DNA from: Segnochrobactrum spirostomi
GTDB lineage: Bacteria; Pseudomonadota; Alphaproteobacteria; Rhizobiales; Segnochrobactraceae
Reading direction: 5' to 3'
Length of the DNA stretch: 64,000 bases
Assembly: GCF_009600605.1 (NCBI RefSeq)
Contig: NZ_VWNA01000001.1
Span: 496,001 to 560,000 of the forward strand
The position numbers and the translations under genes are program-made. The notes beneath the pieces are model-generated. The model made no database searches, was not told where the DNA came from, and saw nothing but the letters and a program-made list of their open reading frames with translations. Within the stretch, counting starts at the first letter, position 1; each line of letters begins with the position of its first letter. Shown in pieces: positions 20,030 to 28,251 of the stretch.

Positions 20030-20183
20030 CGTCCAGTGCGAGCGATCGGTGGACGCGATTCGGAACCTGCCTCCTCGACGCCCCTGCTTCCCGCCGCCAT
20101 CCCGTTCCGATAGGACCTGCGCCGGGCACCTGCACCGCAGGCCCTCTCGATTCCAGGCAGACCTCGATTCCAGGCGCATATTC

Positions 20184-20414
20184 TTGGACAAGCGTTCGCT
20201 GACCATCGGCCGCCACCGCACCAGCGTGGCTCTCGAGCCCGCCTTCTGGGAGGCGCTCGGCGAGATCGCCGCCGCGCGCGGCCTCGCCATCTCGCAGCTC
20301 ATCGCCGAGATCGACCGCACCCGCGCGCCCGGCGGCCTCGCCTCGGCGCTCCGCGTCTATGTGCTCGATCATTATCGCCGGCCGGCCGGAAGCGACGCGC
20401 CGGCATCCGCCTGA
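20184..20414 (+). CDS. Ribbon-helix-helix domain protein
   Basis: About 76 residues that fit the RHH_4 type: KRSLTIGRHRTSVALEPAFW, then EALGEIAAARGLAISQLIAEI, the beta strand and two helices of a ribbon-helix-helix DNA-binding fold. There is no ATG near the conserved start; TTG at 20184 (LDKRSLTIG) is the best candidate, though no strong ribosome site is visible. Target genes are unknown. It reads toward the AsmA gene, with 24 bases between the stops. Confidence 0.7.
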   Translation: MDKRSLTIGRHRTSVALEPAFWEALGEIAAARGLAISQLIAEIDRTRAPGGLASALRVYVLDHYRRPAGSDAPASA

Positions 20415-20438
20415 GCGATCGTCGGCCGCACCGCTTCG

Positions 20439-23400
20439 TCAGCGTTGCGCCGGCGGAGCCGGCGGCAGGGGGAAGACGGGCGGTGGCGCCACGAAGGTGC
20501 CGGACCCGCTCTGGCCGCTTCCACTCGACGCGCCCGACGTCCCCGTCCCCGTTCCCGGCGAGGCCTTGCCGTCGCCGGCCTGCGGCAAGCCCATCACCGG
20601 CGGCAGGGACGCGAGCGGCGGCAGCACCTCGTTGTTCGGATCGGCGGCCTTGATGGCGCTCTGCGAGACGGCCTCGATGATCGTCCGCCGGCGTGCCTCG
20701 GCCGCCTGGGCCGCTGCGATCGCCGCCTGACGCGCCGCTTCCGCCGCGCGGGCCTTGGCCTCCCGCTCCTGCCGCTCGCGGTCGAGTTCGCGGCGCAGGC
20801 GCTGGCCCTCCATCATCTGCGCCTGGATCGCCTCGAGCCGCTTCTGCTCGGCGATGTAGGCACGCAGGTTGAGATAGGCGGACAGCGCCGTCACGTCGAT
20901 CGAACGGCTCGGATCGTCGAGCGGCCCGGCATAGGACACCTGGATCGCCGGCGACGCCCCCTCGACCTTGCGCTCTCCCGCATCGACGGTGAGCGTCCAG
21001 GTGCTGTCGAGGCCCCACTTCGTCAGGTCGACCTGGGCCGAACCCGAGACCGCCGCCCCCTTCGCCGTCACTGCCACGTCGTTCCAGCGCACCACGCCGC
21101 CGCCGACCGTCAGCGGGCCCTTCGCCTCTGTGACCGGCAGCGGCGCCGCGGAGAGGCCGGCTTCGAGCCGGGTGCGGACCAGTTGATCGTCGATTTGCAC
21201 GGACCCGCTCTCGGCGAGGTCGGTCAGGCCGTCGAACGCTTCGGGATCGAGGTTCGGCATCGCGACGTCGCGGATCGCGAGCGAACCGCTGCCGGCGAGC
21301 GAGGCGACCACCGCGGCGATCGAGCGGCCGGAGCCGTCGAGTCCGAGCGTCAGGTCCGCCTTGCCATCCTTGATCTCTTTCGGCCCGGCCTCGTTCAGAA
21401 CCGCCTGCGGCAGCACCGCGTCGATCGCGGCGTTCTCCAGGCTCACGCGGGCCGTGACGAGCGCCTGATCCCCGGCGCGGCCGAGGGCGAGCCGCCCGGT
21501 GAGACGGCCGCCGCCGAGGGTGCCCGCGACGGGGTCGAAGGTGATGCCATTGGCATCCGAGACGAGATGGAGCCGTGCGTCGCCGACCACCGTGCCGCCG
21601 AGCCGCAGACGTTCCGCAGCGAGTTCACCGTCGAAATCGAGTCCAGCCGCCAGCGACGGCCCGAAAGCCGCGTCGGGCCAATGGGTTCCGGTGTCACCTT
21701 GAAGCGCCCAGGCATCCGTGCCGAGCCCGAGCTCGGTCAGGAACGCGCCGTCCGCGTCGGCAACGGCGAGCCGGCCGGTGACCTTCGGACGCGGCAGCCC
21801 GGCATCGACCGTGCCCGCGCCGTCGATCTTGGTGCCTGCGAGCGTGCCTTTGAGCGCCGCGATCGTGAGGCGCGGCCCGGCGGTCTCGACATGGGCCGCG
21901 AGATCGGCATCGACCGGTCCGCCGAAGGCCGGCAAGACCCGGCCGAGCGCGAGCGCCACCGGCACCAGATCGGGGCTGCGGAGCGCGAGATCGAAGCGGC
22001 TGCGCGCCGACGCGCCGGCGGGCAGCGCGAAACTCCCCTTCCCCGACAGCGACGATCCGGCGAGATCCACCTGGAATTCCGTTCCGAGATCTCCGCTCAC
22101 CGTGCCGTCGAGCGCGAGCTTCACCTTGCCGGCGCCGTTCGCCGCGATCGGCAACACCGGCAGCGCGAACTGGCCGATCAGCTTGCCGCCGTCCGCGGCG
22201 CTCGCGGTGAGATCGAGTTTGAGATCGGCACTCCGCCAGTCCGCAGGCTTGCCGGCGAAGGCGAGGCGCCCGTCGAGCGTGGTGCCACCGGCGGTGCCCG
22301 CGAGGGTGAGGTTCGCTTGGGTGCCCTCGCCGTTGCCGGTCTGTCCGGCCTCGAAGGTCGCCGTGAGATCGGCCGGGCCGAGCAGCGGCGCCGCGCGGGC
22401 GAACAGGGCCGCCGCCGGCGCCGTCGGGGCGAAGCTCGACACGAGCGCTGCCGCCGGGCCGAGATCGCGGGCCGACAGACTCGCCGTCACCGAACCCTGC
22501 GGCGCGGTGAGCCAGCGATCGACCTTGCCCTGCGCCTCGACGCGGACGCCAGCGAGATCCTCGACGTGGACCTTGCGGAGCGCGAGCGTGCCGCCGTCGA
22601 GCGCCGCCTGGATCGACAGAGCCTTACCCTCGACGCCGCGGAAGGCAGCCGTCTCGGCATTGATCTCGAACGCGACGCTGCCGGCGAGACCGGCGACGAA
22701 CACCGGCAAGCCGGCGGGAGAGACGGCGCGGCCAAGATCGGCGAGCGTCGCGAAATCGAGCCGGCCGGCCCTGAGCGCGATGTCGAGCGCCGAGGCGACG
22801 CTTCCGTCGCCCGGCCGCCAGCCGAAATTGCCGCGGATGCTCTGGTCGCCGCTCGTGAGCGTGAAGCTCGGCGAGGACACGCCGGTCGCCGAGGCGGAGA
22901 AGGTTCCGTCGAGGGCGATCGCCGGGATACCGGTCGGCACCTTGGCCGCCGCCCGCGCCCACGCGCCGAGGGTGCCGGGCTGGGCCGACGACAGCACGAC
23001 GCGGCCGTCGAAGCGCGGCGCCGGTCCGGTCCGCAGGTCGCCGGTCAAGGTGAGCTTGGTCGCGCCCGGCGGCTCGGCGGTGAGCCGCTCGACCGTCCAG
23101 CCGTGGTCGCTCGGCGATGCGCTCAGCGTCATGTTCTGGATGATGCCGCCGGCGAGAATGCCCGCCGGCGCGCTGAGATCGACCTTGCCGGGGACGCTCG
23201 GCAGCGGCAGGCCCGCCACGAGCCCGACCACCCGGGCGACGCCTTCCGCCGGCGAGACGACCGCATCGGGCTTGGCCCCGAACAGGCCGTCGAAATCGAC
23301 CCGGTCGGCGGCGAGCGCCACGTCGAAGCGGGTCTTCGGTGCGAACACGAGGGCGGCCGTGCCGTTGAGGGCGAGGGTGCGACCCTCGTCGCCGTAGCCG

Positions 23401-24302
23401 AGCGCGACGTCCTTCAGGACGAGGCTCGTCGCATCGAGGCGGAAGCCGCCTTCGAGATCGACGGCGGGCTGGCCCGCCTCCCCGGTCGCGGCCGGCCGAG
23501 CGGCCTTGCCGCCGGTCTTGTCGCCCTCGGCCTTCTTGTCGGGTTCGCCCGGCGCCTCGGGCGCCGCCTCGGAGCGCCGCGTCACGGTGAACTTGCCGTC
23601 ATAGGCCGGGGCGTCGCCGCTCAGCGTCGCCGTGCCGTCGGTCGCCACGACCGCCGGCCAGCGCGCAGACCAGACCTGCGTCTTGATCTGGACGCCGCGG
23701 GCATCAGGCGAGCCGGTGGCGATGCGCAGGTTGAAGGGGACCGAGTCCGCGAGTGCAGTGCCTTCGAGTTTATAGGGGCCGGAGAGGGTGCGCGCCGAGA
23801 GCGCCGCGTTGACCGCCGTGATGCGGCGGACGAGACCGGTGCGGCGATCGGAGATCGCGACTTCGCCGTTCTCGATCGTGACGTGATCGAGGCTGACCTG
23901 GGCCGGGGCGAGCGAACCGGGATTGGCGGCGCCGGGCGCGATGCGCGGGTGCCCGGCCGGATCGATGTCGATCTTGATCTGCGGCCGCTCGAAATCGAGC
24001 GCGGTGACGCGCACCTCGCCGCGCAGCAGCGAGGGCAGCTCGATCTCGGCCTCGACCCGCTGAGCGGTCACGATCGGCGCGTCGATGCCGCCGACGCGGA
24101 CGTCGTCGAGCGAAATCGACGGCGTCGGCAGCAGGCGCACCTCCGCCTCGCCGAGCACGCGCACCCGAACGCCGAGAAGCCGAGCCGCCTCCGCCTCGAT
24201 CGCCGGCCGATAGGCCGTCCAATCGACGAAATAGGGCCCGACCAGAGCGGTGAGGAAAGCGAGGATGACGGCGACGCCGACACTGAGGAACAGCGCGTTC
24301 AG
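20439..24302 (-). CDS. AsmA family envelope protein
   Basis: Large AsmA-like protein, about 1287 residues, of the family linked to outer-membrane assembly or lipid transport. With the start below, it has an N-terminal membrane helix (ALFLSVGVAVILAFLTALVG), then the AsmA opening PYFVDWTAYRPAIEAEAARL and long beta-rich repeats typical of bridge-like AsmA proteins. A charged helix near the end (residues about 1180-1225) is followed by a Pro/Gly tail. No ATG, GTG or TTG precedes the membrane helix: a TAG at 24318-24320 closes the frame. A CTG at 24300-24302, with GGAGG six bases before it, fits best. GTG 24164 would lose the membrane anchor. Confidence 0.88.
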   Translation of the reverse strand: MNALFLSVGVAVILAFLTALVGPYFVDWTAYRPAIEAEAARLLGVRVRVLGEAEVRLLPTPSISLDDVRVGGIDAPIVTAQRVEAEIELPSLLRGEVRVTALDFERPQIKIDIDPAGHPRIAPGAANPGSLAPAQVSLDHVTIENGEVAISDRRTGLVRRITAVNAALSARTLSGPYKLEGTALADSVPFNLRIATGSPDARGVQIKTQVWSARWPAVVATDGTATLSGDAPAYDGKFTVTRRSEAAPEAPGEPDKKAEGDKTGGKAARPAATGEAGQPAVDLEGGFRLDATSLVLKDVALGYGDEGRTLALNGTAALVFAPKTRFDVALAADRVDFDGLFGAKPDAVVSPAEGVARVVGLVAGLPLPSVPGKVDLSAPAGILAGGIIQNMTLSASPSDHGWTVERLTAEPPGATKLTLTGDLRTGPAPRFDGRVVLSSAQPGTLGAWARAAAKVPTGIPAIALDGTFSASATGVSSPSFTLTSGDQSIRGNFGWRPGDGSVASALDIALRAGRLDFATLADLGRAVSPAGLPVFVAGLAGSVAFEINAETAAFRGVEGKALSIQAALDGGTLALRKVHVEDLAGVRVEAQGKVDRWLTAPQGSVTASLSARDLGPAAALVSSFAPTAPAAALFARAAPLLGPADLTATFEAGQTGNGEGTQANLTLAGTAGGTTLDGRLAFAGKPADWRSADLKLDLTASAADGGKLIGQFALPVLPIAANGAGKVKLALDGTVSGDLGTEFQVDLAGSSLSGKGSFALPAGASARSRFDLALRSPDLVPVALALGRVLPAFGGPVDADLAAHVETAGPRLTIAALKGTLAGTKIDGAGTVDAGLPRPKVTGRLAVADADGAFLTELGLGTDAWALQGDTGTHWPDAAFGPSLAAGLDFDGELAAERLRLGGTVVGDARLHLVSDANGITFDPVAGTLGGGRLTGRLALGRAGDQALVTARVSLENAAIDAVLPQAVLNEAGPKEIKDGKADLTLGLDGSGRSIAAVVASLAGSGSLAIRDVAMPNLDPEAFDGLTDLAESGSVQIDDQLVRTRLEAGLSAAPLPVTEAKGPLTVGGGVVRWNDVAVTAKGAAVSGSAQVDLTKWGLDSTWTLTVDAGERKVEGASPAIQVSYAGPLDDPSRSIDVTALSAYLNLRAYIAEQKRLEAIQAQMMEGQRLRRELDRERQEREAKARAAEAARQAAIAAAQAAEARRRTIIEAVSQSAIKAADPNNEVLPPLASLPPVMGLPQAGDGKASPGTGTGTSGASSGSGQSGSGTFVAPPPVFPLPPAPPAQR

Positions 24303-24346
24303 AAGCGGCCTCCCTCGCTAAACGGATGTCTCAAGACGGCCTCGCG

Positions 24347-25768
24347 TCACGCGGCAGCGATGTCGGGCAAGATCTTGCCCGGATTGAGGATATTGAGCGG
24401 ATCGAGCGCCCGCTTCAAGGCCGCCATGACGGCGAGGCCGGGACCGTGCTCCTCGATCAGATATTTCATCTTGCCCTGCCCCACGCCGTGCTCGCCGGTG
24501 CAGGTGCCGTCCATCGCGATGGCGCGGTGGGCGAGGCGCCCGACGAAGGTCTTGGCGCGCTCGACCTCGGCGGCATCGCTCATATCGACGAGAAGCTGGG
24601 TGTGGAAGTTGCCGTCGCCGACATGGCCGACCACCGTCGCGACGAGATCGCTCTCCTCGAGATCGCGCATCGTCTCGGTGACGCATTCGGCGAGCCGCGA
24701 GATCGGCACGCAGGCGTCGGTGACGAAGGATTCGCTGCCCGGCCGCAGGTCGCGACTCGCCCAATAGAATTCGTGGCGGGCATGCCACAGCCGATTGCGG
24801 TCCTCGGGGCGGGATTCCGAGCGGAACGGGCCGCCGCCGAACTCCGCGGCGATCTCGCCGAAGCGCGCCGCCTGCTCGGCGACACTCGCCTCGGTGCCGT
24901 GGAATTCGAGGAACAGCGTCGGCGTCTCGGGCAGATCGAGATGGGAGCGGCGGTTCACCGCCCGAAGGCCGAGTTCATCGATGAACTCGATGCGGGCGAC
25001 GGGCAGCCCCGACTGGATCGTCGCGATCACCGCATTGCAGGCATCGCCGATGGCGCCGAACGGGCAGACGCCGGAGATGATCGCCTCCGGCAGACCGTGA
25101 AGGCGCAAGGTGATCTCGGTCACGATGCCGAGGGTGCCCTCGGAGCCAACCAGGAGGCGGGTGAGGTCGTAGCCCGACGAGGATTTCCGGGCCCGGCTCT
25201 GGGTGCGCACCACGCTGCCGTCGGCCATCACCGCGGTCAGCGCGATGACGTTCTCCCGCATCGTGCCGTAGCGCACCGCGTTGGTGCCGGAAGCGCGGGT
25301 GCCGACCATGCCGCCGAGGCTCGCGTCCGCGCCGGGATCGATCGGGAAGAACAGGCCCTGGTCACGCAGATAGGCGTTGAGCTGGGTGCGGGTGACACCC
25401 GGCTCGACGACGCAGTCGAGGTCCTCGGCGTGCACCGTGAGGATGCGGTTCATCCGCGAGAAATCGATCGTGATCCCGCCGAACGGCGCGTTGACCTGCC
25501 CCTCGAGCGAGGTGCCGACGCCATAGGGCACCACCGGCAGGCGGAGGTCGCGGCACACCTCGACGACCGCCACCACGTCGGCGGTCGTCTCGGCGAAGAC
25601 GACGACGTCGGGCGCCTCGTGGGGCAGCCAGGTGGTGGTCTGGCCGTGCTGGGCGAGCACGGTCTCGTTGAGGCTCAGCCGATCGCCGAAGATCGGACGC
25701 AGGCGCTCCACCGCCTGCGCCACGCGCCCGCGGCGCTCGAAGCTTTCGGTACGCTCGACGATCGTCAT
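24347..25768 (-). CDS. FAD-linked D-lactate dehydrogenase-like protein
   Basis: 473-residue flavoprotein of the GlcD/Dld (VAO) family. The FAD-binding PP-loop is VVPYGVGTSLEGQVNAPFGG near residue 95; the middle carries GADASLGGMVGTRASGTNAV and the C-terminal domain has GHVGDGNFHTQLLVDM and TGEHGVGQGKMKYLIEEHGP, the metal- and substrate-site signatures. Closest in layout to D-lactate dehydrogenase (cytochrome), but glycolate and other 2-hydroxyacids are used by the family. It is 44 bases downstream-facing from the AsmA start on the same strand. Confidence 0.87.
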   Translation of the reverse strand: MTIVERTESFERRGRVAQAVERLRPIFGDRLSLNETVLAQHGQTTTWLPHEAPDVVVFAETTADVVAVVEVCRDLRLPVVPYGVGTSLEGQVNAPFGGITIDFSRMNRILTVHAEDLDCVVEPGVTRTQLNAYLRDQGLFFPIDPGADASLGGMVGTRASGTNAVRYGTMRENVIALTAVMADGSVVRTQSRARKSSSGYDLTRLLVGSEGTLGIVTEITLRLHGLPEAIISGVCPFGAIGDACNAVIATIQSGLPVARIEFIDELGLRAVNRRSHLDLPETPTLFLEFHGTEASVAEQAARFGEIAAEFGGGPFRSESRPEDRNRLWHARHEFYWASRDLRPGSESFVTDACVPISRLAECVTETMRDLEESDLVATVVGHVGDGNFHTQLLVDMSDAAEVERAKTFVGRLAHRAIAMDGTCTGEHGVGQGKMKYLIEEHGPGLAVMAALKRALDPLNILNPGKILPDIAAA

Positions 25769-25946
25769 GATACAGCAGCCGGTTTTCGAGGTTTCGGGGC
25801 ACCCTAGAGCATCCGGGGGCGGGTGGAATTGCCGCGATCGCAGATGATGCCCGCCGCGTCGCCGTGTCCCCCGCCCGATCGGACCTCCCGCTCAGCCGGG
25901 TCCGCTGCGCTCGCACGGCGCGGCCGAGTGTGGCAGGCTCGATCGC

Positions 25947-26828
25947 ATGTACGCCGACGCCATCAGCCAATCGGACGCCTTCGCCGCCACCGCCGTCGGG
26001 GCGGGCGACCGGGCGCGCTTCTTCAGGGCGCCGCGGCAGGATTCGCTCGAATGCCTCGCCGCGACGTTCCGCACCCACGTCTATGCGCCGCACACCCACG
26101 ACACCTTCGTGGTCGGCATCATCGAGGCGGGCTGCGAGACCTTCCACCTGCGTGGCACCAAGCATTATGCCGAGGCCGGCATGCTGTGCTTCGTCGAGCC
26201 CGGTGAGGTGCACGACGGCGCGCCCCACGACAAGGGCTACGCCTACCGGATGAGCTACCCGTCGGCGGATTTCCTCGCCGCCGTCGCCGCCGAACTCGGC
26301 GAACGTCCGGTGCGTGGCGGGATCTCGTTCCGCGGCCCTTGCGTGCGCGATCCCGAATTGGTCGCGCGCTTCGGAGCGGCCCATCGGGCAGCGGAGGCGG
26401 CCGCGAGCGCGCTCGAAACCGACGAGGCGCTGCACGCGGTGTTCTCCGCGGCCCTCGCCCGCCATGCCGTGCTGCCGGCGGCCGGGACCTCCCCGTCGCT
26501 CGCCGCGCCGCGGGAGCCCGGTCCCGTGGCCCGGGCGATCGCCTTCCTCGACGGGCATTACGAGGACGACGTCGACCTCGCCACCCTTGCGGGAATCGCC
26601 GGTATTCCGCGGACCCGCCTCATCCGCGCCATGCGCCGGGAGACCGGGCTGACGCCCCATGCCTGGCTGACCGACCGCCGCGTCCGCGCCGCCAGGGCCT
26701 TCCTGACCGCCGGCTTCGCGCCCGCCGAGGTCGCGGCGCGCTGCGGCTTCTACGACCAGAGCCACCTGAACCGCGCCTTCAAGGCCCGCACCGGCGTCTC
26801 CCCGGGAGCGTTTCGGGCGGGGTTGTGA
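25947..26828 (+). CDS. AraC family transcriptional regulator
   Basis: 293 residues. The N-terminal half is a cupin-like AraC ligand-binding domain (PHTHDTFVVGIIEAGCETF, then FVEPGEVHDGAPHDKGYAYR), the C-terminal 100 residues are two helix-turn-helix motifs ending with RCGFYDQSHLNRAFKARTGV and SPGAFR. This is the group of AraC proteins often found beside amino-acid exporter genes of LysE or AzlC type. The azlCD genes follow on the same strand about 360 bases later, so it may control them; the effector is unknown. Divergent from the upstream flavoprotein gene. Confidence 0.9.
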   Translation: MYADAISQSDAFAATAVGAGDRARFFRAPRQDSLECLAATFRTHVYAPHTHDTFVVGIIEAGCETFHLRGTKHYAEAGMLCFVEPGEVHDGAPHDKGYAYRMSYPSADFLAAVAAELGERPVRGGISFRGPCVRDPELVARFGAAHRAAEAAASALETDEALHAVFSAALARHAVLPAAGTSPSLAAPREPGPVARAIAFLDGHYEDDVDLATLAGIAGIPRTRLIRAMRRETGLTPHAWLTDRRVRAARAFLTAGFAPAEVAARCGFYDQSHLNRAFKARTGVSPGAFRAGL

Positions 26829-26867
26829 GGGGGGCGTGAGGACAAGGGCGTCTCGTCCGCGGCTTTC

Positions 26868-27014
26868 ACCCCACCCCGGCGCTTCGCGCCGACCCTCCCC
26901 CTCCAGGGGAGGGTGAAAGGCGCCGTTTCTCGCGGCATTCCAAGAGTGTACCGTTTCGCACCCACCCTCCCCTGCCAGGGGGAGGGTCGACGGCCGAAGG
27001 CCGGCGGGGTGGGG
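26868..27014. repeat. Composite palindromic element B (second repeat family)
   Basis: The gap between the AraC gene and azlC holds two hairpin arms in opposite orientation. The left arm (26868-26918) has CCCCACCCCGGCGCTTCGCG and CCGACCCTCCCCCTCCAGGG; the right arm (26960-27014) is its near reverse complement, with CCACCCTCCCCTGCCAGGGG and CGGCCGAAGGCCGGCGGGGT. The core differs from elements A and C. No gene is visible in 26829-27186 apart from this repeat. Confidence 0.85.
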
Positions 27015-27186
27015 TCCCGCGAGACGCTACGCAGCAACGAAGCGACGGGGGCCGACGAAGCGCCGTGTCCATCGCAGGCCGATGCGGTCAAGCGAGGCGG
27101 CGCCCCCTCCCCGTCACTTTCGTCCAAGACGGCGGCGCCTGGGATCGCCTATCGGGCGGTCATCGTTCGCGTCCGGACACGGTGCC

Positions 27187-27939
27187 ATGCCTTCGCCCCC
27201 GCCCCGCTCCTCCCCGCCCGCCCGGGCCGAATTCCGCGACGGCGTCGTCACCGTGCTGCCGGCGGTCGCGGCGGCGCTGCCGTTCGGCTTCCTGCTCGGC
27301 GCGCTCGCGGCCTCCAAGGGCCTGTCGCCGCTCGAGATGGGGCTGATGTCCGGGCTCGTGTTCGCCGGCGGCTCGCAGTTCGTCGCGCTCGATCTGTGGA
27401 CGTCCCCGGCGGCCTGGATGTCGCTCGGCCTCGCCGCCCTGATCGTCAATGTCCGTCACGTGCTGATGGGCACCTCCATCGTGCGCAAGATGGAGCGGTT
27501 CCGCGGCGTCGCGAAGCCGATCGCCCTCTTCTTCCTCGCCGACGAGATCTGGGCATTCGCCGAACGTCGGGCGGCCGAGCGGTCCCTGACCCCCGCCTTC
27601 TATGCGGGGACCACGGTGCCGATGGTCGCCGGGTGGCTGGTCTCGACGGTCGCGGGCACCCTCGCCGGCGCGGTGCTCGGCGATCCGAAAATCTACGGAT
27701 TCGACTTCGCCTTCATCGCGATCTTCATCGGCCTACTCGCCGGCTTCCGCCATAAGACAGGCTTCCTGCCGGCGATCCTCGCGAGTGCGGCGGTGGCAAC
27801 CCTCGTGCATCTCGTCTGGCCCGGCCCCGCCTCGATCGCGGCGGGCGCCGCCGCGGGCATCGCCGCCGCCGCCCTCGCCGCACGCCCCGATGCCGACGCG
27901 CCGACCGCCGACGACCTCGATCCCGGAGCCATGCCGTGA
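27187..27939 (+). CDS. azlC: AzlC family branched-chain amino acid exporter, large subunit
   Basis: 250-residue membrane protein of the AzlC/YgaZ family. With AzlD it exports branched-chain amino acids or analogues across the inner membrane. The family start FRDGVVTVLPAVAAALPFGF, the segment FAGGSQFVALDLW and NVRHVLMGTSIVRK are clear, with several hydrophobic helices and a C-terminal Ala-rich tail. ATG 27187 was chosen because the longer open frame upstream is shadow sequence. The stop overlaps the azlD start in GTGA. Confidence 0.92.
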   Translation: MPSPPPRSSPPARAEFRDGVVTVLPAVAAALPFGFLLGALAASKGLSPLEMGLMSGLVFAGGSQFVALDLWTSPAAWMSLGLAALIVNVRHVLMGTSIVRKMERFRGVAKPIALFFLADEIWAFAERRAAERSLTPAFYAGTTVPMVAGWLVSTVAGTLAGAVLGDPKIYGFDFAFIAIFIGLLAGFRHKTGFLPAILASAAVATLVHLVWPGPASIAAGAAAGIAAAALAARPDADAPTADDLDPGAMP

Positions 27940-28238
27940 ACCTCGATCCGCATACCCTCTGGGCGATCCTGGCGATGGGCGTCGCGACCTATGCGACGCG
28001 GCTCGCCGGGCTGATCGTGCCGCCGGGCTTCGCGACCCGCGGCCGGCTGAAAGCCGCCTTCGAGGCGGTGCCCGCCGCGGTGCTGACGGCGCTCATCGCG
28101 CCGACCGTGCTCGCGACCGGCCCGGCCGAGAGCCTCGCTGCCGCGATCACCATCGTCGCCGCGCTGCGGCTACCGCTCCTCGCGGTCATCGTGATCGGCG
28201 TCGTCGCCGCGGCGCTGCTCAGGGCGACGATCGGCTGA
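27936..28238 (+). CDS. azlD: AzlD family branched-chain amino acid exporter, small subunit
   Basis: 100-residue membrane protein of the AzlD/YgaH family, the small partner of AzlC. It has the family stretch GVATYATRLAGLIVPPGFAT and about three to four hydrophobic helices. GTG start overlaps the azlC stop by 4 bases. It converges on cysNC with three bases between the stops. Confidence 0.92.
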   Translation: MNLDPHTLWAILAMGVATYATRLAGLIVPPGFATRGRLKAAFEAVPAAVLTALIAPTVLATGPAESLAAAITIVAALRLPLLAVIVIGVVAAALLRATIG

Positions 28239-28251
28239 AACTCAGCCGATC
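28229..28251. terminator. Perfect hairpin containing both convergent stop codons
   Basis: GATCGGCTGA (28229-28238), loop AAC, TCAGCCGATC (28242-28251). The ten-base stem includes the azlD stop and the cysNC stop, because both genes end in ATC GGC TGA. No T-run follows on either strand, so a role as a two-way terminator is possible but not shown. Confidence 0.4.

Noticed and set aside
20445-24767. A 1440-codon plus-strand open frame opposite the AsmA gene
   Set aside because: Composition is that of antisense translation (Arg/Asp/Glu/Gly runs) and it has no family motif; the minus strand encodes AsmA.
26868-27014. CRISPR array
   Set aside because: Only two facing hairpin arms, not direct repeats with regular spacers.
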